Origin: Burkholderiales bacterium
Lineage (GTDB): Bacteria > Pseudomonadota > Gammaproteobacteria > Burkholderiales > SG8-41
NCBI GenBank assembly: GCA_022843705.1
Contig: JALHND010000018.1
Coordinates: 1 to 37,524 of the forward strand
DNA length: 37,524 nucleotides
Reading direction: 5' to 3'
The notes under the pieces are model-generated. The model did no database searches. It had not been told where the DNA came from and saw only the letters and a list, made by a program, of their open reading frames with translations. Of the stretch, positions 8,908-20,008 are shown one piece after another. Position numbers and translations under genes: made by a program. Numbering within the stretch: the stretch's first letter is position 1; each line of letters starts with the position of its first letter.

Positions 8908-10077
8908 ATGAAAATCCACGAATATCAGGCAAAAGAAATCCTGCGCAAGTATGGCGTGACCACGCCGCGCGGCATCCCGTGTTTCACGGTGGATGAAGCG
9001 GTCGGCGCGGCGGCCAAACTGGGCGGCAGTGTCTGGGTGGTCAAGGCACAGATCCATGCCGGCGGGCGCGGCAAGGGCGGTGGCGTCAAAGTCGCCAAGT
9101 CGTCGGCTGATGTGAAGGCGCATGCATCGGCGATCCTCGGCATGCAACTGAAAACGCACCAGACCGGGCCCGAGGGGCAGAAGGTGCGGCGCCTGCTGGT
9201 CGAAGAGGGCGCGGACATCAGGAAGGAACTGTATGTCGGGCTGGTCATCGACCGCGGCAGCCAGCGTGCGGTTCTGATGGCCTCGAGCGAAGGCGGCATG
9301 GACATCGAGGAAGTCGCCGCGCACACCCCGGAGAAGATCCACAAGGTTGTCATCGATCCGGTAAAAGGCCTGGCCGATGGCGATGCCGATGATGTTGCCC
9401 GCAAGATCGGGGTGCCGGAAGCCTCGGTGCCCCAGGCGCGCGCGATTCTGCAGGCGCTCTACAAGGCCTTTGACGACACCGATGCGTCGCTCGCTGAAAT
9501 CAACCCGATGATCCTGACCGGCGACGGCAAGGTGGTCGCGCTTGACGCGAAGATCGACTTTGACAACAACGCGCTGTTCCGCCATCCCGAACTGGTCGCG
9601 CTGCGTGATCTTGACGAGGAAGATCCGGCTGAAGTCGAGGCTTCGAAACACGATCTCAACTACATCCAGCTCGACGGCGACATCGGCTGCCTGGTCAATG
9701 GCGCAGGTCTCGCGATGGCTTCGATGGACATCATTAAGCTTTATGGCGGTGCTCCCGCCAATTTCCTCGACGTCGGCGGCAGCGCGACAGCGGAGAAGGT
9801 CACCGAAGCCTTCAAGATCATGCTGCGCAATCCCCAGCTGAAGGCGATCCTGGTCAACATCTTCGGCGGCATCATGAAATGCGACGTTATTGCGCAGGGG
9901 GTGGTGGCTGCTGCGCGCCAGGTCAGCCTGAGTGTGCCGCTGGTTGTGCGCCTTGAAGGCACCAACGTCGAACTCGGCAAGAAAATCCTCGCCGAATCGG
10001 GGCTGCCGATCATTTCCGCGAACAACATGGCTGACGCTGCGCAGAAAGTGGTTGCTGCGGCGAAGGGGAAAAACTGA
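8908..10077 (+). CDS. sucC: Succinyl-CoA synthetase (ADP-forming) subunit beta
   Basis: [67 protein letters not shown]. Confidence 0.95.
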   Translation: MKIHEYQAKEILRKYGVTTPRGIPCFTVDEAVGAAAKLGGSVWVVKAQIHAGGRGKGGGVKVAKSSADVKAHASAILGMQLKTHQTGPEGQKVRRLLVEEGADIRKELYVGLVIDRGSQRAVLMASSEGGMDIEEVAAHTPEKIHKVVIDPVKGLADGDADDVARKIGVPEASVPQARAILQALYKAFDDTDASLAEINPMILTGDGKVVALDAKIDFDNNALFRHPELVALRDLDEEDPAEVEASKHDLNYIQLDGDIGCLVNGAGLAMASMDIIKLYGGAPANFLDVGGSATAEKVTEAFKIMLRNPQLKAILVNIFGGIMKCDVIAQGVVAAARQVSLSVPLVVRLEGTNVELGKKILAESGLPIISANNMADAAQKVVAAAKGKN

Positions 10078-10961
10078 TGTCCATCCTGATCGACAAGAAC
10101 TCCCGCGTGATGACCCAGGGCATCACCGGCAAGACCGGCATGTTCCACACCAAGACCGGCAAGGAATACGCCAACGGCAAGAATTGCTACGTTGCAGGCG
10201 TGACGCCGAAAAAAGGCGGGCAGAGCTACGAAGGCATTCCGATATTCAACAGCGTGCGCGAGGCGAAAGACGCCACCGGCGCCAACGTGTCCGTGATCTA
10301 CGTGCCGCCGCCCTTTGCCGCGGCGGCGATCGAGGAGGCGGAGGATGCCGATCTCGATCTGGTGATCTGCATCACCGAGGGCATCCCGGTGCGCGACATG
10401 GTGCGCCTCAAGTACAAGATGGAGCAGAACAAAAGCAGGACCATCCTGGTCGGCCCGAATTGTCCCGGCGTGATCACGCCTGACGAGATCAAGATCGGCA
10501 TCATGCCCGGCCATATCCATAAAAAGGGCCCGATTGGCGTGGTGTCGCGCTCGGGCACGCTGACCTACGAGGCAGTCGGCCAACTGATGGAAATCGGTCT
10601 CGGCCAGTCGTCCTGCGTCGGCATCGGCGGCGATCCGGTCAACGGCCTCAAGCACATTGATGTCATGAAAATGTTCAACGATGACCCGCAGACCGAGGCG
10701 GTGATCATGGTCGGTGAAATCGGCGGCTCGAACGAGGAAGAGTGCGCGCGCTGGGTCAAGGCCAACATGAAAAAGCCGGTGGTCGGTTTCATCGCCGGCG
10801 TCACGGCGCCGCCCGGCAAACGCATGGGCCATGCCGGGGCGATCATCTCCGGCGGCAAGGGCACGGCCGACGAGAAACTCGCGGTGATGGAGGAATGCGG
10901 CATCCGTACCACGAAGAATCCGGCGGAAATGGGCAAATTGCTGAAGTCGGTGCTGAAGTAA
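10077..10961 (+). CDS. sucD: Succinyl-CoA synthetase subunit alpha
   Basis: [80 protein letters not shown]; starts in TGATG overlap with sucC. Confidence 0.96.
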   Translation: MSILIDKNSRVMTQGITGKTGMFHTKTGKEYANGKNCYVAGVTPKKGGQSYEGIPIFNSVREAKDATGANVSVIYVPPPFAAAAIEEAEDADLDLVICITEGIPVRDMVRLKYKMEQNKSRTILVGPNCPGVITPDEIKIGIMPGHIHKKGPIGVVSRSGTLTYEAVGQLMEIGLGQSSCVGIGGDPVNGLKHIDVMKMFNDDPQTEAVIMVGEIGGSNEEECARWVKANMKKPVVGFIAGVTAPPGKRMGHAGAIISGGKGTADEKLAVMEECGIRTTKNPAEMGKLLKSVLK

Positions 10962-11013
10962 CCGGAAGGACGGCACCCGGGCCGCCGCAGGCAAGGCCGG
11001 AGGAGGAATCATT

Positions 11014-12711
11014 TTGGAAGGTGGCATCGTAAAACGCGGCAAACGTTCCCGTGGCGCCCTCAAGGGGCGGACTGCGGACACGGCTGCCCTTGCAGACATC
11101 CAGGCGCTGCTCGACGGCGCTCAGCGCAATACCGGCGTTGATCCGCGTCGCCGCGACCTGCTGATCGAGAACCTGCACCTGATCCAGGACCGTTACGGCC
11201 ATATTTCCGCCGCGCATGTCGTTGCGCTGGCGCGCGAGATGAGGCTGGCGATGACCGAGGTCTACGAGGTGGCGACTTTCTACCACCACTTCGATGTGGT
11301 CAAGGAAGGCGACAAGGCGCCGCCCGCGTTGACGGTGCGTGTCTGCGACTCGCTGTCCTGCGAACTGTCCGGCGCCAGTGACCTGATCCAGGGCCTGAAG
11401 AAGGCGCTGGGCGAAGGCGTGCGGGTGATTCCGGCACCCTGCGTCGGTCGTTGCGACCAGGCGCCGGTGGCCGTTGTCGGGCAGAACCCGGTGGCGCAGG
11501 CCAGCGTCGATAAAATAAAGCCGCTGGTGGCCGCGAAAAAGACGCAGTGCGCGACCGGCAAATACCTGAACTACGCCGAGTATCGCAAAAGCGGCGGCTA
11601 CGACCTCGCGATCGAATGCCTCAACGGCACGCGCGATGCCGAGTCCTTGATCAAGACCATGGAGAACTCGGGCCTGCGCGGTCTCGGCGGCGCGGGTTTC
11701 CCGGCCGGCCGCAAGTGGCGCATCGTGCGAGGCGAAAAGGGGCCGCGGGTGATGGCGGTCAACATCGACGAGGGCGAGCCCGGCACCTTCAAGGACCGCC
11801 ACTACCTCGAGCGCGATCCGCACCGTTTCCTTGAAGGCGTGATCGTTGCCGCCTGGACGGTGCAGATTTCCGAGGTCTACATTTACCTGCGCGACGAATA
11901 CGCCGGCATCCGCGCGATCCTGGAGAAGGAGATCAGGGCGCTGCAGGCTGATCCGCCCTGTCCGCTGCCGCCGATCTTCCTGCGCCGCGGCGCAGGTGCC
12001 TACATCTGCGGCGAAGAGTCGGCGATGATCGAATCGATCGAGGGCAAGCGCGGCATGCCGCGGCTGCGCCCGCCGTATGTGGCCCAGGTCGGCCTGTTCG
12101 GCCATCCGACGCTTGAGCACAACATGGAGACCTTGTACTGGGTGCGCGACATCATCCAGAAAGGCGCCGATTGGTTTTCCGGCCACGGCCGCAACGGGCG
12201 CAAGGGACTGCGCTCGTTTTCGGTGTCGGGTCGCGTGAAAAAGCCCGGCGTGCATCTTGCGCCGGCGGGCATCACGGTGAAGGAACTGATTGACGAATAC
12301 TGCGGCGGCATGCTGCCGGGCCACCGCTTCTATGGTTATCTTCCCGGCGGCGCCTCGGGCGGCATTCTGCCGGCGTCGATGGGCGACATTCCGCTCGATT
12401 TCGACACATTGAATCCCCATGGCTGTTTCATCGGCTCGGCCGCGGTGATCATCCTGTCGGACCGGGATCAGGCCCGCAGGGCTGCCGGTAACGTGATGAA
12501 GTTCTTCGCCGAGGAGTCCTGCGGGCAGTGTACGCCCTGCCGCGTCGGCACGGCCAAGGCCCTGCAGCTGATGCAGGCGCCGAAATGGGACCGCGGCCTG
12601 CTTGAGGAACTGTCGGGGGCGATGGCCGATGCGTCGATCTGCGGCCTCGGCCAGGCGGCGCCGAATCCGATCCGCACGGTCATGAAATATTTCCCCAGGG
12701 AAGTCGAGTAG
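11014..12711 (+). CDS. NAD-dependent formate dehydrogenase beta subunit, NuoE-NuoF fusion
   Basis: N-terminal NuoE-like [2Fe-2S] cysteines (CDSLSCELSG...CVGRCDQAP), NuoF motifs GLRGLGGAGFPAGRKW, INIDEGEPGTFKDR-type, GAGAYICGEESAMIESIEG, ESCGQCTPCRVG. TTG start after strong RBS (aggaggaa). Confidence 0.92.
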   Translation: MEGGIVKRGKRSRGALKGRTADTAALADIQALLDGAQRNTGVDPRRRDLLIENLHLIQDRYGHISAAHVVALAREMRLAMTEVYEVATFYHHFDVVKEGDKAPPALTVRVCDSLSCELSGASDLIQGLKKALGEGVRVIPAPCVGRCDQAPVAVVGQNPVAQASVDKIKPLVAAKKTQCATGKYLNYAEYRKSGGYDLAIECLNGTRDAESLIKTMENSGLRGLGGAGFPAGRKWRIVRGEKGPRVMAVNIDEGEPGTFKDRHYLERDPHRFLEGVIVAAWTVQISEVYIYLRDEYAGIRAILEKEIRALQADPPCPLPPIFLRRGAGAYICGEESAMIESIEGKRGMPRLRPPYVAQVGLFGHPTLEHNMETLYWVRDIIQKGADWFSGHGRNGRKGLRSFSVSGRVKKPGVHLAPAGITVKELIDEYCGGMLPGHRFYGYLPGGASGGILPASMGDIPLDFDTLNPHGCFIGSAAVIILSDRDQARRAAGNVMKFFAEESCGQCTPCRVGTAKALQLMQAPKWDRGLLEELSGAMADASICGLGQAAPNPIRTVMKYFPREVE

Positions 12712-12748
12712 TGCGGACGCCCTGCCGCACCGCACCGGAGGTACAGCG

Positions 12749-15559
12749 ATGACAGCAATGAGCAAGGACGAACTGGCCGCGATGCCGGTCGAGTTCAAAC
12801 TGAACGGCAACAGCATTGTCGCCGAAGCCGGTGAAACCATCATCCAGGCCGCCAAGCGCCACGGCGTCGAGATTCCCCACCTTTGCTACAAGGAAGGGCT
12901 GCGACCCGACGGCAACTGCCGGGCCTGCGTGGTCGAGGTCAAGGGCGAGCGTGTGCTGGCCGCCTCCTGCTGCCGCAACCCCTCGCCGGGCATGGAAGTC
13001 ACGACCGACAGCCCGCGCGCGGTCTCGTCGCAGAAGATGGTGATGGAACTGCTGCTCTCCGACATGCCGGAGCAGCGCCACACCCCGAACTCCGAACTTG
13101 ACCACTGGGCGGGAAAACTCAAGGTCGGCAAGCCGCGTTTCGCGAAACGCCACCAGCCGCAGTCCGACCTGTCGCATTACGGCATCGCCGTCAATCTCGA
13201 TTCCTGCATCCAGTGCACGCGCTGCGTCCGTGCCTGCCGCGAGGAACAGGTCAACGACGTCATCGGTTACGCCTTCCGCGGCGAACATTCGAAAATCGTG
13301 TTCGACCTCGACGATCCGATGGGCGATTCGACCTGCGTCGCCTGCGGTGAATGCGTGCAGGCCTGTCCCACCGGCGCACTGATGCCGGCACGCGAGGCCG
13401 GCCTGGTCAAGCCCGACAGGCAGGTGCACTCGGTGTGCCCGTACTGCGGCGTAGGCTGCCAGCTGACCTACAACGTCAAGGACAACAAAATCATCTCGGT
13501 CGACGGCCGCGACGGCCCGTCGAACCACGGCCGGCTGTGCGTCAAGGGCCGTTACGGTTTTGATTACGCCCACCATCCACAGCGCCTGACCAAGCCGCTG
13601 ATCCGCAAGCCCGGCGTGCCCAAACACGCCGATTTCGCGATGGATCCGGCGAATCCGCTGGAATATTTCCGTGAGGCATCCTGGGAAGAGGCGCTGGATC
13701 TCGCGGCGGGCAGGCTGAAGGCGATCCGTGACCAGCACGGCAACAAGGCACTGGCCGGTTTCGGCTCCGCCAAGGGCAGCAACGAGGAGGCCTACCTGTT
13801 CCAGAAGCTGGTGCGCACCGGCTTCGGCTCCAACAACGTCGACCATTGCACGCGCCTGTGCCACGCCTCGAGTGTTGCCGCGCTGATGGAGGCTGTCAGT
13901 TCGGGTGCGGTATCGAACCAGGTCAATGATGTTGCCCGCGCCGAGGTGATTTTCCTGATCGGCGCCAACCCGCTGTCGAACCACCCGGTGGCCGCGACCT
14001 GGATCAAGAACGCGGTCAAGAACGGCGCCAAACTGATCTATGCCGATCCTCGCCGCAACGAACTGTCGCGGCATGCCACCTATGCCCTGCAGTTCAAGCC
14101 CGACACCGACGTCGCGCTGCTCAACGCGATGATGCACGTCATCGTGCACGAGGGCCTGGTCGACGAAGCCTTCATCAAGTCGCGCACCATCGGCTACGAA
14201 GATCTGAAGAAAAACGTCGAGGGTTACAGCCCCGAGGCGATGGCTCCGGTCTGCGGCATACCTGCGCAAACCATCAGGGAAGTCGCGCGCCTGTATGCGA
14301 CCTCAAAGGGCTCGATGATCCTCTGGGGCATGGGCATTTCGCAGCACATCCACGGCACCGACAATGCGCGCTGCCTGATCGCGCTGTGCCTGATGACCGG
14401 CCAGATCGGCAAACCGGGCTCCGGTTTGCATCCGCTGCGCGGCCAGAACAACGTGCAGGGCGCCTCCGACTCGGGCCTGATCCCGATGGTGTTTCCGGAC
14501 TACCAGCGCGTCGACAATCCGCAGGCGCTGGCACGTTTCGAAAAACTGTGGGGAGCCAAGCTGGATCCCAAACCCGGCCTGACGGTGGTCGAGATCGTGC
14601 ACGCGATCCTCGACGGCGACATCCGCGGCATGTACGTGATGGGCGAAAATCCGGCGATGTCGGACCCGGATGCAAACCATGCACGCGAGGCGCTGGCGAA
14701 ACTCGACTGGCTGGTGGTGCAGGAAATCTTCCTGACCGAGACCTGCTACTACGCCGACGTGATCCTGCCGGCGACTGCCTGGCCGGAGAAGGACGGCACC
14801 GTTACCAACACCGATCGCATGGTGCAGCTGGGCCGCAAGGCGGTTGATGCCCCCGGCGAGGCCAGGCCCGACCTGTGGATCATCCAGGAACTGGCGCGCC
14901 GTCTCGGCCTTGACTGGAACTATGGCGGCCCGCAGGACGTGTTCAACGAGATGCGCAAGGCGATGAACTCGATCGCCGGCATTACCTGGGAGCGCCTGGA
15001 GGCCGAGAGTTCCGTCACTTATCCCTGCGAGAATGAAGGCGATCCCGGACAGCCTGTTGTCTTTGTTGATAAATTCCCGACGCCGACAGGGCGCGCGAAA
15101 TTCGTTCCGGCCGACATCATCCCGGCCGACGAGCGACCCGACCGCGAATTCCCCTTCGTGCTGATCACCGGCCGCCAGCTTGAACACTGGCATACCGGCG
15201 CGATGACACGGCGTGCCGGCGTGCTTGATGCGATCGAGCCTGAGCCGACGGCTTCGATGCACCCGCTGGACCTTGATGCGCTGGGCGCCAAAGTCGGCGA
15301 CGTGCTGACCGTCGAATCCCGCCGCGGCATCATCTCGCTGCACGCGCGCCCCGACGATGGCACGCCGCGCGGTTCGGTGTTCATTCCGTTCTGTTTTTAC
15401 GAGGCGGCAGCCAACCTGCTGACCAATGCCGCGCTGGATCCGTACGGCAAGATCCCCGAGTTCAAGTACTGCGCGGTCAAGGTGACGAAGGGCGGCGAAC
15501 TGATGCCGCGCTCCAGCTACGGCGGCGGGCAGGTGTTGGCGAAGGTCGCAAAAGTCTAG
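12749..15559 (+). CDS. NAD-dependent formate dehydrogenase catalytic (alpha) subunit, Mo/W-bis-MGD
   Basis: NuoG-like N-terminal [2Fe-2S], 2x[4Fe-4S] ferredoxin motifs ([23 protein letters not shown]), [38 protein letters not shown]. Confidence 0.95.
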   Translation: MTAMSKDELAAMPVEFKLNGNSIVAEAGETIIQAAKRHGVEIPHLCYKEGLRPDGNCRACVVEVKGERVLAASCCRNPSPGMEVTTDSPRAVSSQKMVMELLLSDMPEQRHTPNSELDHWAGKLKVGKPRFAKRHQPQSDLSHYGIAVNLDSCIQCTRCVRACREEQVNDVIGYAFRGEHSKIVFDLDDPMGDSTCVACGECVQACPTGALMPAREAGLVKPDRQVHSVCPYCGVGCQLTYNVKDNKIISVDGRDGPSNHGRLCVKGRYGFDYAHHPQRLTKPLIRKPGVPKHADFAMDPANPLEYFREASWEEALDLAAGRLKAIRDQHGNKALAGFGSAKGSNEEAYLFQKLVRTGFGSNNVDHCTRLCHASSVAALMEAVSSGAVSNQVNDVARAEVIFLIGANPLSNHPVAATWIKNAVKNGAKLIYADPRRNELSRHATYALQFKPDTDVALLNAMMHVIVHEGLVDEAFIKSRTIGYEDLKKNVEGYSPEAMAPVCGIPAQTIREVARLYATSKGSMILWGMGISQHIHGTDNARCLIALCLMTGQIGKPGSGLHPLRGQNNVQGASDSGLIPMVFPDYQRVDNPQALARFEKLWGAKLDPKPGLTVVEIVHAILDGDIRGMYVMGENPAMSDPDANHAREALAKLDWLVVQEIFLTETCYYADVILPATAWPEKDGTVTNTDRMVQLGRKAVDAPGEARPDLWIIQELARRLGLDWNYGGPQDVFNEMRKAMNSIAGITWERLEAESSVTYPCENEGDPGQPVVFVDKFPTPTGRAKFVPADIIPADERPDREFPFVLITGRQLEHWHTGAMTRRAGVLDAIEPEPTASMHPLDLDALGAKVGDVLTVESRRGIISLHARPDDGTPRGSVFIPFCFYEAAANLLTNAALDPYGKIPEFKYCAVKVTKGGELMPRSSYGGGQVLAKVAKV

Positions 15560-15627
15560 AACCAGCCGGTAACCCAATGTGCCCGCGCGGCGGGCGCCGA
15601 ATCATTCACGTTCAGGAGAGGAGCATC

Positions 15628-17301
15628 ATGGCACTGTCGGACATCGAAATCGCCCAGGCTGCAAAAATGGAGCGTGTCGTCAAGATCGCGCAGAAGCTGG
15701 GCATCCCCGAGGAGCATCTCGTGCCTTACGGCCACTACAAGGCCAAGGTATCGCTGGAGTATGTCGACAGCCTGAAGGACAAGAAGGACGGCAAGCTGAT
15801 CCTGGTGACCGCGATCAACCCGACCCCCGCGGGTGAAGGCAAGACCACCACCACGGTCGGCCTCGGCGACGCGCTGAACCACATCGGCAAGAAGGCGATG
15901 ATCTGCCTGCGCGAGCCCTCGCTCGGGCCCGTGTTCGGCGTCAAGGGCGGCGCGGCCGGCGGCGGCTACGCCCAGGTGGTGCCGATGGAAGACATCAACC
16001 TGCACTTCACCGGCGACTTCGGCGCAATCGCGCTGGCCAACAACCTGCTGTCGGCGATGATCGACAACCACATCTCGCACGGCAACGAGCTCGGCATCGA
16101 CCCGCGCCGCATCACCTGGAAGCGGGTGATGGACATGAACGACCGTGCGCTGCGCGACATCGTCGTGTCGCTGGGAGGCACCGCCAACGGTTACCCCCGC
16201 GAGGACGGCTTCGACATCGTCGTCGCTTCAGAAGTGATGGCGATTTTCTGCCTGGCCACCTCGCTGAAGGACCTGAAGGAACGTCTCGGCAACATCGTCT
16301 TCGGCTACACCCGCGACAACAAGCCCCTGCGCGCGCGCGACCTCAAGGCCCACGGCGCAATGACGGTGCTGCTGAAGGACCAACTGGCGCCGAACCTGGT
16401 GCAGACGCTGGAGAACAATGCCGCCTTCATCCACGGCGGGCCCTTTGCCAACATCGCCCACGGCTGCAACTCGGTGATCGCGACCAAGACAGCCCTGAAG
16501 CTGGTCGACTACGTGGTGACCGAGGCCGGTTTCGGCGCCGACCTCGGTGCCGAGAAGTTCCTCGACATCAAGTGCCGCAAGGCCGGACTGAAACCCGCGG
16601 CGGCGGTGATTGTCGCCACCGTGCGCGCGCTGAAACACCATGGCGGCGTCGGCAAGGAGGATCTCAACAAGGAAAACCTGGCCGCCCTCGAAAAAGGCCT
16701 GGTAAACCTTGAACGCCATGTCAACAACGTCAAGAATGTTTACGGCATTCCCTGCATTGTCTCGGTGAACCGCTTTACTGCCGACACCAAGGCGGAAATG
16801 GACCTGCTCACCGACCGCATCGCCAAGCTCGGTGCAAAAGTTGTTGTTGCCAACCACTGGGCCGAGGGCGGCAAGGGCGCCGCGGAACTGGCGAAGATCG
16901 TTGTCGACATGTGCGAGCAGAAGTCGAACCCGACATTCGTCTACGAAGACAGTGATCCGCTGTGGGAGAAAATGAAGAAGATCGCCACCAAGGTCTACGG
17001 TGCTTCCGACATCACTGCGGACTCCAAGGTGCGCAACCGCATCAAGGAATTGCAGGAAGGCGGTTACGGGCACTATCCCGTGTGCGTGGCCAAGACCCAG
17101 TCTTCGTTTTCGACCGATGCCGGCGTGCGTGGCGCGCCCAGCGGGCATGTGGTGAACGTGCGCGAAGTGCGGCTTGCCGCAGGCGCAGAGTTCGTCGTGA
17201 TGATCTGCGGCGACATCATGACCATGCCGGGCCTGCCGAAGGTGCCCTCCTCGGAGCGCATCGACCTGACCGATGATGGCAAGGTGGTCGGCCTGTTCTG
17301 A
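15628..17301 (+). CDS. fhs: Formate--tetrahydrofolate ligase
   Basis: [60 protein letters not shown]-terminal [17 protein letters not shown]. Confidence 0.97.
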   Translation: MALSDIEIAQAAKMERVVKIAQKLGIPEEHLVPYGHYKAKVSLEYVDSLKDKKDGKLILVTAINPTPAGEGKTTTTVGLGDALNHIGKKAMICLREPSLGPVFGVKGGAAGGGYAQVVPMEDINLHFTGDFGAIALANNLLSAMIDNHISHGNELGIDPRRITWKRVMDMNDRALRDIVVSLGGTANGYPREDGFDIVVASEVMAIFCLATSLKDLKERLGNIVFGYTRDNKPLRARDLKAHGAMTVLLKDQLAPNLVQTLENNAAFIHGGPFANIAHGCNSVIATKTALKLVDYVVTEAGFGADLGAEKFLDIKCRKAGLKPAAAVIVATVRALKHHGGVGKEDLNKENLAALEKGLVNLERHVNNVKNVYGIPCIVSVNRFTADTKAEMDLLTDRIAKLGAKVVVANHWAEGGKGAAELAKIVVDMCEQKSNPTFVYEDSDPLWEKMKKIATKVYGASDITADSKVRNRIKELQEGGYGHYPVCVAKTQSSFSTDAGVRGAPSGHVVNVREVRLAAGAEFVVMICGDIMTMPGLPKVPSSERIDLTDDGKVVGLF

Positions 17302-17308
17302 TTGTTTG

Positions 17309-17419
17309 TATAATCCGGGGCAGGCGTTGTAGTCCGACCCGGGACTGCAGCGTTGCCCCGGGTCCGGCACGGAATCCGTTCCGGACGGGCTCGGACATAA
17401 AAGGGCGGGATACACGCCC
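17309..17419 (+). promoter_or_regulatory. Consensus -10 (TATAAT) followed by three consecutive hairpins: structured 5' leader of the TerC-family gene
   Basis: TATAAT 17309-17314; two-tier stem 17315-17361; hairpin 17362-17386; hairpin GGGCG/CGCCC 17403-17419. Confidence 0.45.
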
Positions 17420-17454
17420 GGGGTCAATCTTTTCCAACTGCGTGGACAAATCAT

Positions 17455-18183
17455 ATGGAATTCGGATCACCGGCATTCTGGGTTGCGGTACTCCAGATCA
17501 TTGCCATCGACATCGTTCTCGGCGGGGACAACGCGGTGGTTATCGCCCTCGCTTCGCGGCGCCTGCCGCTGCACCAGCGCAAGCAGGCGATTTTCTGGGG
17601 CGTGTTCGGCGCGATCGCATTGCGCGTCGTGCTCATATTCTTTGCCCTGCAACTGCTGCAGATCCCGTACCTGAAGATCGTCGGCGGCATCCTGCTGTTC
17701 TGGATCGGCCTCAAGCTGATGATGCCGCAGGACGAAGGCGGGCACGAGATTGATGCCAGCAGCAACCTGATGGGCGCGATCAAGACCATCATCGTGGCCG
17801 ACGCGGTGATGAGCCTGGACAACGTGATCGCGATTGCCGGCGCGGCCAAGGACAGCATCGGGCTCGTCATTTTCGGCCTGGTGGTCAGCGTGCCCATCAT
17901 CGTCTGGGGCAGCAAACTGGTGCTGATGCTGATGGATCGTTTCCCGATCGTGATTGTCGGCGGCGCTGCGCTGCTCGGCTGGATCGGAGGCGACATGCTG
18001 GTGCATGACATCGTGGTCAAGGACTGGATGATGGCCAATGCCGCCTGGCTCAAGTATGGCGGGCCGATACTTGGTGCGTCCTTCGTGATCGTCGTCGGAA
18101 AGATACTGGCTGCCCGCAAGGCTCCGGCGGCTGCGGCCGCGGAGCCGGTTGACCTGGCGGAATCCAAGCCGAAACAGGACTGA
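17455..18183 (+). CDS. TerC family integral membrane protein (YjbE-type)
   Basis: IDIVLGGDNAVVIALASRRLP and ADAVMSLDNVIAIAGAAK repeats with multiple TM segments. Confidence 0.92.
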   Translation: MEFGSPAFWVAVLQIIAIDIVLGGDNAVVIALASRRLPLHQRKQAIFWGVFGAIALRVVLIFFALQLLQIPYLKIVGGILLFWIGLKLMMPQDEGGHEIDASSNLMGAIKTIIVADAVMSLDNVIAIAGAAKDSIGLVIFGLVVSVPIIVWGSKLVLMLMDRFPIVIVGGAALLGWIGGDMLVHDIVVKDWMMANAAWLKYGGPILGASFVIVVGKILAARKAPAAAAAEPVDLAESKPKQD

Positions 18184-18192
18184 GAGGAAAAA

Positions 18193-18621
18193 ATGCCGAA
18201 GATACTGGTGGCGGTTGATGGTTCGGAGAACTCCGGCCGCGTGGTCGATTTTCTGGTCAAGAAGAGCGGCTGGTACAGCGAGCCCGTCGAAGTGCAGTTG
18301 CTCAACGTGCAGATGCCGATTGCCGGCGTCAACGTGAAGATGTTCATCAGCCAGGAGTCGCTGAAGGAGTATTACCGCGAGGAAGGTGCCGCGGCGCTGA
18401 AGCAGGCCCGCGAGAAACTCGATGCGGCAGGCGTGGCTTATGCCCACCATATCGGGGTTGGTGACCCGGCTGAAGTGATCGTCGAATACGCGAAATCCAA
18501 GCATTGCGACCAGATTATGATGGGCAGCCGCGGGCTGGGTTCGGTGTCCGGGCTGGTGCTGGGATCCGTAGCCACCAAGGTGCTGCACCTGACCGGGGTT
18601 CCGGTGACGCTCGTTCGCTGA
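18193..18621 (+). CDS. Universal stress protein (UspA family)
   Basis: PKILVAVDGSENSGR start and MMGSRGLGSVSGLVLGSVATKVLHLTGVPVTLVR C-terminal ATP-binding motif. Confidence 0.94.
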   Translation: MPKILVAVDGSENSGRVVDFLVKKSGWYSEPVEVQLLNVQMPIAGVNVKMFISQESLKEYYREEGAAALKQAREKLDAAGVAYAHHIGVGDPAEVIVEYAKSKHCDQIMMGSRGLGSVSGLVLGSVATKVLHLTGVPVTLVR

Positions 18622-18666
18622 TGGTTTGCCATGCCCTGCTGTTTGCTGCAGGGAATCGCGTGACCA

Positions 18667-18690
18667 TAAGTTATTGTTTATAAATATTTT
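18667..18690 (-). repeat. AT-rich IHF-like motif copy 2
   Basis: Minus strand AAAATATTTATAAACAATAACTTA. Confidence 0.45.
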
Positions 18691-18852
18691 TTATCTGCGG
18701 CGCAAGCCGATGCCGCAGCTTGGGGAATCACAACAGCGTGTTCGGCAAGGGGACATGGCGAAAGACCTGCCGGCCCTGCAGGCGTGCCGGGCGTTGGCGC
18801 CGCAGTCCCTGTCTCTGACCCTGTCCCCGGCGGCAGCGGATATACTCGATTC

Positions 18853-18866
18853 TTGATTCCGGTCAA
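18853..18866. promoter_or_regulatory. CRP/FNR-type palindrome, site B (upstream of tctC)
   Basis: TTGAT-TCCG-GTCAA; -10-like AAGAAT at 18889-18894, 29.5 bp from the site centre. Confidence 0.65.
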
Positions 18867-18986
18867 TTCTTTTGTCATGACAAGACGGAAGAATGAGCCG
18901 CTACGACGTTACTAATAAAGTTGGGCTGCGGCCACAGTCGCAGATATAACTCAGCACCCGTCGGTCAATTGATAAGGAGGAGTCAC

Positions 18987-20000
18987 ATGGATATCCAAGG
19001 CGTACTGTCCCGCGGCCTGCTGCCGCTCGTTGCAGCTTTCGGGCTGGTTGCAGTATCCGCACCAGCTGCAGCATGGGAGCCGACCAAGCCCGTCGAGTTC
19101 GTCATTCCCGCCGGCACCGGCGGCGGTGCCGACCAGATGGCCCGCCTGATACAGGGCATTGTTGCCAAACACAACCTGATGAAGCAGCCGCTGATTCCCG
19201 TCAACAAATCGGGTGGCGCCGGTGCAGAGGGTTTCCTCGAAGTGAAGGCAGCCAAGGGCGATGCGCACAAGATCATCATCACGCTGTCGAACCTGTTCAC
19301 GACACCGATGGCAACCGGCGTGCCTTTCAACTGGAAGGATCTGACGCCGGTGGCGATGCTTTCGCTCGACAACTTCGTGTTGTGGGTGAATGCCGAGGAT
19401 CCGTACAAGACGCCCAAGGAATACCTTGATGCGGTGAAAAAAGGCGGCCCCAATTCGTTCAAGATGGGCGGCACCGGATCGAAGCAGGAAGACCAGATCA
19501 TTACCGTGGCGATCGAGAAGGCTGCCGGCGTCAAGTTCACCTACATCCCGTTCAAGGGCGGCGGTGCCGTGGCGACTCAGTTGGTCGGCAAGCATATCAA
19601 CTCCTCGGTCAATAACCCGATCGAGGCGGTGGCCCAGTGGCGTGCGGGCAAGCTGCGCGCGCTGTGCGTATTTGACGACCAGCGCATGCCGTACAAGAAC
19701 AAGGTCACGGATACCCAGTCCTGGAATGACATCCCGACCTGCAAGGAGGCCGGCATTCCGATGGATTACGTGATGTTGCGAGGTATCTTCATGCCGGCAG
19801 GGGTGGCGCCTGATGTCGTGAACTTCTACGTTGACCTGTTCAACAAGGTCCGCGCGACGCCGGAATGGAAGAAATTCATGGAGGACGGCGCATTCAACCA
19901 GACCTTCATGACCGGCAAGGCCTATGCCGACTGGGTGGCGAAAGCGGAGACGCTGCATCGCGACCTGATGAAGGAAGCGGGCTTCCTCGCCAAGCCCTGA
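18987..20000 (+). CDS. Tripartite tricarboxylate transporter substrate-binding protein (TctC/Bug family)
   Basis: Signal peptide then WEPTKPVEFVIPAGTGGGADQMAR; TctC-like architecture; followed by TctB and TctA genes; RBS AAGGAGGAG. Confidence 0.92.
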   Translation: MDIQGVLSRGLLPLVAAFGLVAVSAPAAAWEPTKPVEFVIPAGTGGGADQMARLIQGIVAKHNLMKQPLIPVNKSGGAGAEGFLEVKAAKGDAHKIIITLSNLFTTPMATGVPFNWKDLTPVAMLSLDNFVLWVNAEDPYKTPKEYLDAVKKGGPNSFKMGGTGSKQEDQIITVAIEKAAGVKFTYIPFKGGGAVATQLVGKHINSSVNNPIEAVAQWRAGKLRALCVFDDQRMPYKNKVTDTQSWNDIPTCKEAGIPMDYVMLRGIFMPAGVAPDVVNFYVDLFNKVRATPEWKKFMEDGAFNQTFMTGKAYADWVAKAETLHRDLMKEAGFLAKP

Positions 20001-20008
20001 TGTGTTTA

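Noticed and set aside
17420-17430. Additional GGTCAA half-site upstream of the TerC gene (also at 4204 and 18963)
   Set aside because: The matching TTGAC half at N4 spacing is absent, so not counted as a regulator site.
17302-17454. yybP-ykoY manganese riboswitch upstream of the TerC gene
   Set aside because: Expected GGGGAGUA loop signature not found; kept only as an uncharacterised structured leader.
18626-18856. 76-aa ORF between usp and tctC
   Set aside because: Cys/Arg-rich start, no RBS and overlaps the AT-rich motif; most likely regulatory spacer.
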